Positions 62,678 through 64,000 of a stretch of 64,000 bases of DNA are shown here, piece by piece. The notes below the pieces were generated by a model. That model was not told the origin of the DNA. It worked only from the letters and a program-made list of their open reading frames with translations, and did no database searches. The translations under genes were made by a program, and so were the position numbers. This DNA comes from Exiguobacterium marinum DSM 16307 (GTDB lineage: Bacteria > Bacillota > Bacilli > Exiguobacteriales > Exiguobacteriaceae), in assembly GCF_000620845.1 (NCBI RefSeq), contig NZ_KK211189.1:573662-637661 (forward strand). Direction: 5' to 3'. Each line of letters begins with the position of its first letter. The first letter of the stretch is position 1.

Positions 62678-63643
62678 ATGGAATTGAAAGCAACGACCGC
62701 ATTGAAGCGCCCGGGTCGACTCGGATGGGGACAAAAGTTAGGCCCATTGTTTGGTCTACTCGTCATCGTCGTCGTAGTGACCGCGCTCGAACCAGGATTT
62801 TTATCATTAAATAACATCTTTAACGTACTTCGACAAGTTTCCATCAATGCCTTGATTGCCTTCGGGATGACGTTTGTCATCTTGACAGGAGGGATCGATT
62901 TATCGGTCGGGTCGATTTTAGCTCTCTCGTCCGCATTGGTAGCGGGTATGATGGTGGATGGTCAACATGCCGTTATGGCCGTTGCGCTCGGTTTGATTGC
63001 AGGTGCTCTTCTCGGTGCCTTTAACGGTACGGTCATCACGTACGGGAAAGTGGCGCCGTTTATCGCGACATTAGCCACGATGACGATTTACCGTGGATTG
63101 ACGCTCGTCTATACGGACGGTCGACCAATCACGGGTCTCGGAGATTCCGGTTGGTTCGAGATGCTCGGGCGCGGCTATTTCTGGATTATTCCAGTGCCGG
63201 CATTGACGATGCTCCTCGCATTTGGTGTCCTTTATTTTATCTTGAAAAAAACGACATTCGGTCGTCATACGTATGCGATTGGTGGAAATGAAGAAGCAGC
63301 TAAATTGATGGGAATTGGCGTCAATAAAGTCAAAATCATGATTTACTCGCTATCCGGGATGCTTGCTGCACTCGCCGGTATCATTTTGACATCGCGCCTC
63401 AACTCCGCACAACCGACGGCTGGGACGTCGTATGAACTCGATGCCATCGCGGCGGTCGTTCTCGGGGGAACGAGTCTTGCGGGTGGGCGAGGCTGGATTG
63501 TCGGAACGTTGATTGGGGCACTCATCATTGGAACGTTAAACAACGGATTGAACCTTCTCGGCGTGTCATCTTTCTTCCAACTCGTCGTAAAAGGTGCAGT
63601 TATATTGTTTGCAGTATTACTTGATCGTCGACAAAACGCGTAA
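62678..63643 (+). CDS. rbsC: ribose ABC transporter permease
   Basis: 321 residues with about eight to ten helices. IALGMTFVILTGGIDLSVGS-like (AFGMTFVILTGGIDLSVGSI) and the EAA-like loop GGNEEAAKLMGIGVNKVKI are typical of the family, as is AVVLGGTSLAGGRG. ATG 62678 is preferred, with AGGAGGG before it; the TGA of rbsA lies two bases upstream. Confidence 0.93.
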   Translation: MELKATTALKRPGRLGWGQKLGPLFGLLVIVVVVTALEPGFLSLNNIFNVLRQVSINALIAFGMTFVILTGGIDLSVGSILALSSALVAGMMVDGQHAVMAVALGLIAGALLGAFNGTVITYGKVAPFIATLATMTIYRGLTLVYTDGRPITGLGDSGWFEMLGRGYFWIIPVPALTMLLAFGVLYFILKKTTFGRHTYAIGGNEEAAKLMGIGVNKVKIMIYSLSGMLAALAGIILTSRLNSAQPTAGTSYELDAIAAVVLGGTSLAGGRGWIVGTLIGALIIGTLNNGLNLLGVSSFFQLVVKGAVILFAVLLDRRQNA

Positions 63644-63665
63644 CACGCGAAAGGGGAAACGGAAC

Positions 63666-64000
63666 ATGAAAAAATGGACAGCTTGGCTACTCGCACTGAC
63701 AATGGTACTAATGGCAGCTTGCTCGACTGAACAACCAGGATCAAACTCTGAGACGGAAACGAAAGATGGGGATTATGAAATCGGCTTATCCATCTCGACA
63801 TTGAACAACCCGTTCTTCGTCGCATTGAAAGAAGGGGCAGAAGAGCAGGCAAAAGAGATGGATGCGACTTTGACTGTAGCGGACGCACAAAATGATGCTG
63901 CGAAGCAAGTGAATGACGTTGAAGACATGATTCAAAAGGGAATGGACTTGATCCTCATCAACCCGACGGATTCAGAAGCGGTCGGTGCGGCAGTACAGGC
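63666..64000 (+). CDS. rbsB: ribose-binding lipoprotein, cut by the window edge
   Basis: About 111 codons are visible. Signal peptide with lipobox LMAAC (Cys near 19), a linker rich in Ser, Glu and Thr, then the binding-protein fold YEIGLSISTLNNPFFVALKE with a DLILINPTDSEAVGAAV segment. Substrate-binding part of RbsABC outside the cell. GAAAGGGGAAAC precedes the ATG. The C-terminal two thirds are outside the window. Confidence 0.93.
   Translation, partial: MKKWTAWLLALTMVLMAACSTEQPGSNSETETKDGDYEIGLSISTLNNPFFVALKEGAEEQAKEMDATLTVADAQNDAAKQVNDVEDMIQKGMDLILINPTDSEAVGAAVQ

Overview
The window reads as chromosomal DNA of a low-to-mid-GC member of the Bacillales. Gene order, Gram-positive-style lipoproteins, strong AGGAGG-type ribosome binding sites, frequent TTG/GTG starts, the rocF-sigW-rsiW-cdaA-cdaR-glmM-glmS block and a glmS ribozyme all point there. 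The mix of genes is most like Exiguobacterium. That genus call is an inference from remembered gene content; no database was searched.

Layout. 1-3553: the 3' nine tenths of a 23S rRNA, a 5S rRNA and eight tRNAs (Asn, Glu, Val, Thr, Tyr, Lys, Gly, Ala), closed by a strong terminator. 3730-4211: a decayed IS200/IS605-type element that keeps the TnpB zinc-ribbon end and the structured right end. 4240-12299: arginase, then the envelope-stress sigma factor pair sigW/rsiW, the c-di-AMP cyclase cdaA and its partner cdaR, and the amino-sugar genes glmM and glmS, with a self-cleaving glmS ribozyme between the last two. 12472-50000: a long accessory region of short operons. It holds many GNAT acetyltransferases, VOC proteins, Nudix hydrolases, oxidoreductases, MarR/PadR regulators with adjoining targets, an MMPL exporter, an LTA-synthase-like enzyme, a MoxR/DUF58 pair, thiW under a TPP riboswitch, lipoproteins and small membrane proteins. 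49391-51423: a pentapeptide-repeat protein coupled to an aminoglycoside 6-adenylyltransferase-like protein, a 50-residue membrane protein and a small K+-channel-like protein. 51565-54660: a TPP-riboswitch-controlled tenA-thiM-thiD-thiE salvage operon. 54686-58824: an NAD(P)-binding protein, a GGDEF protein, an OsmC protein, a second and much smaller IS605 scar that broke an acetyltransferase gene, a DUF4385 gene and another GNAT. 58868-64000: a ribose operon rbsR-K-D-A-C-B, cut by the window edge inside rbsB.

How parts work together. glmM and glmS make glucosamine-phosphate for the cell wall, with glmS mRNA cut in response to its own product. cdaA/cdaR sit beside them, as in other Bacillales. 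SigW recognises its own promoter; two more exact copies of that promoter (TGAAAC-N17-CGTA) lie before membrane-protein genes at 12472 and 38700, giving a candidate local SigW regulon. Two TPP riboswitches link thiW (uptake) with the salvage operon although they lie 29 kb apart. Two MarR genes have clear palindromic operators at their own promoters, and one of these operators is repeated before the adjacent dioxygenase/reductase pair, as in MhqR-type quinone or electrophile responses.

I did not find a defence island, prophage, CRISPR array, biosynthetic cluster or a clearly undescribed multi-gene system. The best leads are the two related IS605 scars, the SigW-type promoter set, the CAT-TPR fusion, a terminator hairpin that contains the ribosome binding site of a tiny membrane protein, and the anti-sigma factor with no zinc motif.
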